NCBI GenBank assembly: GCA_032160545.1
Contig: JAVHVN010000098.1
Span: 1-64,000, forward strand
Direction: 5' to 3'
DNA: 64,000 bases
Origin: DATGFB01 sp032160545
GTDB lineage: Bacteria; Actinomycetota; Actinomycetes; Mycobacteriales; Jatrophihabitantaceae
Made by a program: the position numbers and the translations under genes. The notes beneath the pieces are model-generated. The model worked only from the letters and a program-made list of their open reading frames with translations. It was not told where the DNA came from and did no database searches. Position 1 is the stretch's first letter. Each line of letters opens with the position of its first letter. This document shows, in pieces, positions 62,141 to 64,000 of the stretch.

Positions 62141-62899
62141 GTGGGCAGGGTGAAGCGGCTGATGCGGCCGGCGTCAGGGGAGCCGCTCGGTGGCCCGTGG
62201 ACCGTGGTCTGGCTGATCCTCTACGGGCCGTTCTCCTTGCTGATCCGCACCCGCTACCGGCATCTCGACCGGCTGCCCCCACGGGGCACCGCGGCGATCC
62301 TCGTCGTCAATCACGTGTCGCACGTCGACCCGTTCCTCGCGGCCAAGATGGTGCTCGACGGCGGTCGCACGCCACGGTTCCTCGCCAAGGACACGATCTT
62401 CGGCGTGCCGGTCGTGGGCTTCGCCATGAGAGGCATGGGTCACATCCCGGTGCGGCGAGGGACGGCCGACGCCCGGCAGTCGCTCTCGGCCGCGGTCGAC
62501 GCGCTGCGCAGCGGGCGCATCGTCGTGCTGCACCCCGAGGGCACCGTCACTCGCGATCCGGACGGCTGGCCGATGGCCGGCAAGACCGGTGCGGCCCGGC
62601 TCGCCCTGCTCGTGCCCGAGGTGCCGGTCATCCCGGTGGCGCAGTGGGGGGTCCAGCGCTCGATCGACCTCTATACGAAGAAGGTGCGGTTGCTGCCCCG
62701 TCCGCAGCACGTCGTCTCGATAGGCGAGCCGCTGGATCTCTCCAGATGGATGGGTGCCGAGCCCGCGCCGGCGGTGCTGCGCGAGGTGACCGACGTGATC
62801 ATGCGCCAGCTGCGCCTCGACGTCGCCGAGCTGCGCGGTGCATCGGCGCCGGACGGCCCGCTGTACCGCTGGGTCCGTCCGGACGAGCCGGCCGCATGA
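62141..62899 (+). CDS. PlsC-family acyltransferase (1-acylglycerol-3-phosphate type)
   Basis: 252 residues from the GTG at 62141, with AGGGGG seven bases upstream. Acyltransferase blocks: NHVSHVDP (catalytic His-x4-Asp), GFAMRGMGHIPVRRG and LHPEGTVTRD. It probably acylates lysophosphatidate or a related lipid at the membrane; a hydrophobic stretch (VVWLILYGPFSLLI) near the start may anchor it. Its stop overlaps the gpsA start (ATGA), linking acylation to glycerol-3-phosphate formation. Confidence 0.9.
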   Translation: MGRVKRLMRPASGEPLGGPWTVVWLILYGPFSLLIRTRYRHLDRLPPRGTAAILVVNHVSHVDPFLAAKMVLDGGRTPRFLAKDTIFGVPVVGFAMRGMGHIPVRRGTADARQSLSAAVDALRSGRIVVLHPEGTVTRDPDGWPMAGKTGAARLALLVPEVPVIPVAQWGVQRSIDLYTKKVRLLPRPQHVVSIGEPLDLSRWMGAEPAPAVLREVTDVIMRQLRLDVAELRGASAPDGPLYRWVRPDEPAA

Positions 62900-63918
62900 G
62901 AGCGGCGGTCTTCGGCGCCGGCTCCTGGGGAACCGCCTTCGCCAAGCTCCTCGTCGACGCCGGCAACGACGTCACGCTGTGGGCGCGGCGCGAGGCACTG
63001 GCCGACCAGGTCAACGCCGGTCACGCCAACCCGTCCTACCTACCGGGCATAGCGTTGCCGCCGGAGCTGCGCGCAACCCACGATCCGCGGGTCGCCGCCG
63101 AGGGTGCGGATCTCGTCGCCTTTGCGATTCCGGCGCAGACCCTGCGACACAACCTCGCCGACTGGGCGCCGGCGCTGCCCTCGGGCGCGACGCTGCTGAG
63201 CCTGATGAAGGGTGTCGAGCTCGGCACCACGAAGCGGATGTCGGAGGTGATCGCCGAGGTCACCGGTGCGCCCGCCGACCGCATCGCCGTGCTGTCCGGG
63301 CCGAACCTGGCCCTCGAGATCGCGCGGGAGCAGCCGACCGCCACGGTCGTCGCCTGCGTCGACGAGTCGCGTGCCGAGCTGGTGCAGCACGCCTGCACCG
63401 GTCCCTACTTCCGCCCGTACACCAACGTCGACGTCGTCGGCTGCGAGCTCGGCGGTGCCGTCAAGAACGTCATCGCCCTCGCGTGCGGTATCGCGCAGGG
63501 GATGGGCTTGGGCGACAACACCCTGGCCACGCTGATCACCCGCGGGCTGGCCGAGACCACCCGGTTGGGGGTGGAGCTCGGGGCCCGCCCGATGACGTTC
63601 GCCGGCCTGGCCGGGCTGGGCGACCTCGTGGCCACGTGCAACTCGCCGCTGTCGCGCAACCGCACGTTCGGCGAGCGTCTCGGGGAGGGCAAGTCGTTGG
63701 CCGAGGCTCAGGAGGCCACCCACGGCCAGGTCGCCGAGGGGGTCAAGTCCTGCCGCTCGGTGCTCGACCTGGCCCAGCGGCACGCCGTCGAGACGCCGAT
63801 CACCCAGGCCGTGGAAGCGGTGTGCTTCCGCGGCCTCAAGCCCGGTGCGATGCTGGATCTGCTCATGTCCCGGTCGGTCACCAGCGAGGCTCGCGGGCGG
63901 CCTGGCGACGGCCAGTAG
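62896..63918 (+). CDS. gpsA: Glycerol-3-phosphate dehydrogenase [NAD(P)+]
   Basis: 340 residues, complete. N-terminal Rossmann motif VFGAGSWGTAFA, SLMKGVE, the catalytic Lys in LGGAVKNVIALACG, and MTFAGLAGLGDL, all typical of GpsA. It reduces dihydroxyacetone phosphate for phospholipid synthesis. Overlap with the acyltransferase gene and the following ddl gene match the actinobacterial gene order. Confidence 0.97.
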   Translation: MRAAVFGAGSWGTAFAKLLVDAGNDVTLWARREALADQVNAGHANPSYLPGIALPPELRATHDPRVAAEGADLVAFAIPAQTLRHNLADWAPALPSGATLLSLMKGVELGTTKRMSEVIAEVTGAPADRIAVLSGPNLALEIAREQPTATVVACVDESRAELVQHACTGPYFRPYTNVDVVGCELGGAVKNVIALACGIAQGMGLGDNTLATLITRGLAETTRLGVELGARPMTFAGLAGLGDLVATCNSPLSRNRTFGERLGEGKSLAEAQEATHGQVAEGVKSCRSVLDLAQRHAVETPITQAVEAVCFRGLKPGAMLDLLMSRSVTSEARGRPGDGQ

Positions 63919-63928
63919 GGTCGGTCGG

Positions 63929-64000
63929 GTGACGCGCATCAGGGTCGCCGTCGTCTACGGCGGTCGCAGCAGCGAACACGGGATTTCCGTCGTCTCCGCG
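63929..64000 (+). CDS. ddl: D-alanine-D-alanine ligase, N-terminal fragment (continues past window)
   Basis: The GTG at 63929 begins a frame reading IRVAVVYGGRSSEHGISVVSA, the N-terminal ATP-grasp entry motif (VxxGGxSxEHxxS) of Ddl, the peptidoglycan precursor dipeptide ligase. Ten bases after gpsA, as in mycobacteria (ddlA next to gpdA2). Only 24 codons are inside the window. Confidence 0.9.
   Translation, partial: MTRIRVAVVYGGRSSEHGISVVSA

Overview
The window is high-GC DNA from an actinobacterium. The best taxonomic evidence is the right-hand block, where an NdgR/LtbR-type IclR regulator, leuC, leuD, an HU protein with a Lys/Ala tail, a mutT1-type NUDIX-phosphatase, ppk1, fbiD, gpsA and ddl keep the order known from mycobacteria and relatives (here with metH and a plsC-like gene inserted). 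F420 biosynthesis (fbiD), an F420-type nitroreductase, a complete mycofactocin locus and an aa3-type oxidase gene cluster point the same way. The sequence does not fix genus or species.

Layout. 1-5660: end of an ABC exporter, a VIT-type metal transporter, a small glycine-tailed membrane protein, a LysR regulator divergent from a TDT-family exporter, and two secreted proteins of unknown function. 5893-17292: respiration block with two SCO-type copper chaperones (one fused to a large membrane domain), cytochrome oxidase subunits I-III, a cupredoxin-like protein, a TlpA-type thioredoxin, heme O synthase (ctaB) and ctaG. 17367-23600: an orphan GAF-GAF histidine kinase, an HD-domain protein, 4-hydroxyphenylpyruvate dioxygenase, an acyl-CoA dehydrogenase and an HMG-CoA-lyase family enzyme. 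23699-30209: mycofactocin locus in the order mftR < > A-B-C-E-SDR-F-D. 30257-34457: HAD phosphatase, NlpC/P60 protein, patatin, CBS protein and a DosS-like kinase that stops before its ATPase domain, directly followed by a decayed IS256-type transposase.

34645-42673 is the most unusual part: a tightly overlapping operon of a methyltransferase, a thiamine-diphosphate enzyme with an altered metal motif, a 13-codon mini-ORF, a Lys1-like and a Lys9-like saccharopine dehydrogenase, an EamA exporter and an ATP-grasp ligase, with a convergent AlaX-type tRNA-editing protein next to it. It abuts the transposase remnant and looks like a biosynthetic cassette for an exported amino-acid-derived molecule. 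I recognise no described pathway with this gene set.

42788-50893 holds mixed accessory genes (MscS channel, STAS, F420 nitroreductase, SnoaL, SDR, CocE-type hydrolase, lipase); several have a TAGAAC-type palindrome resembling the KstR operator just upstream of their starts. 50946-64000 is the conserved housekeeping block. In front of metH I recognise an S-adenosylhomocysteine riboswitch whose pseudoknot strand overlaps a hairpin that would hide the metH ribosome binding site.
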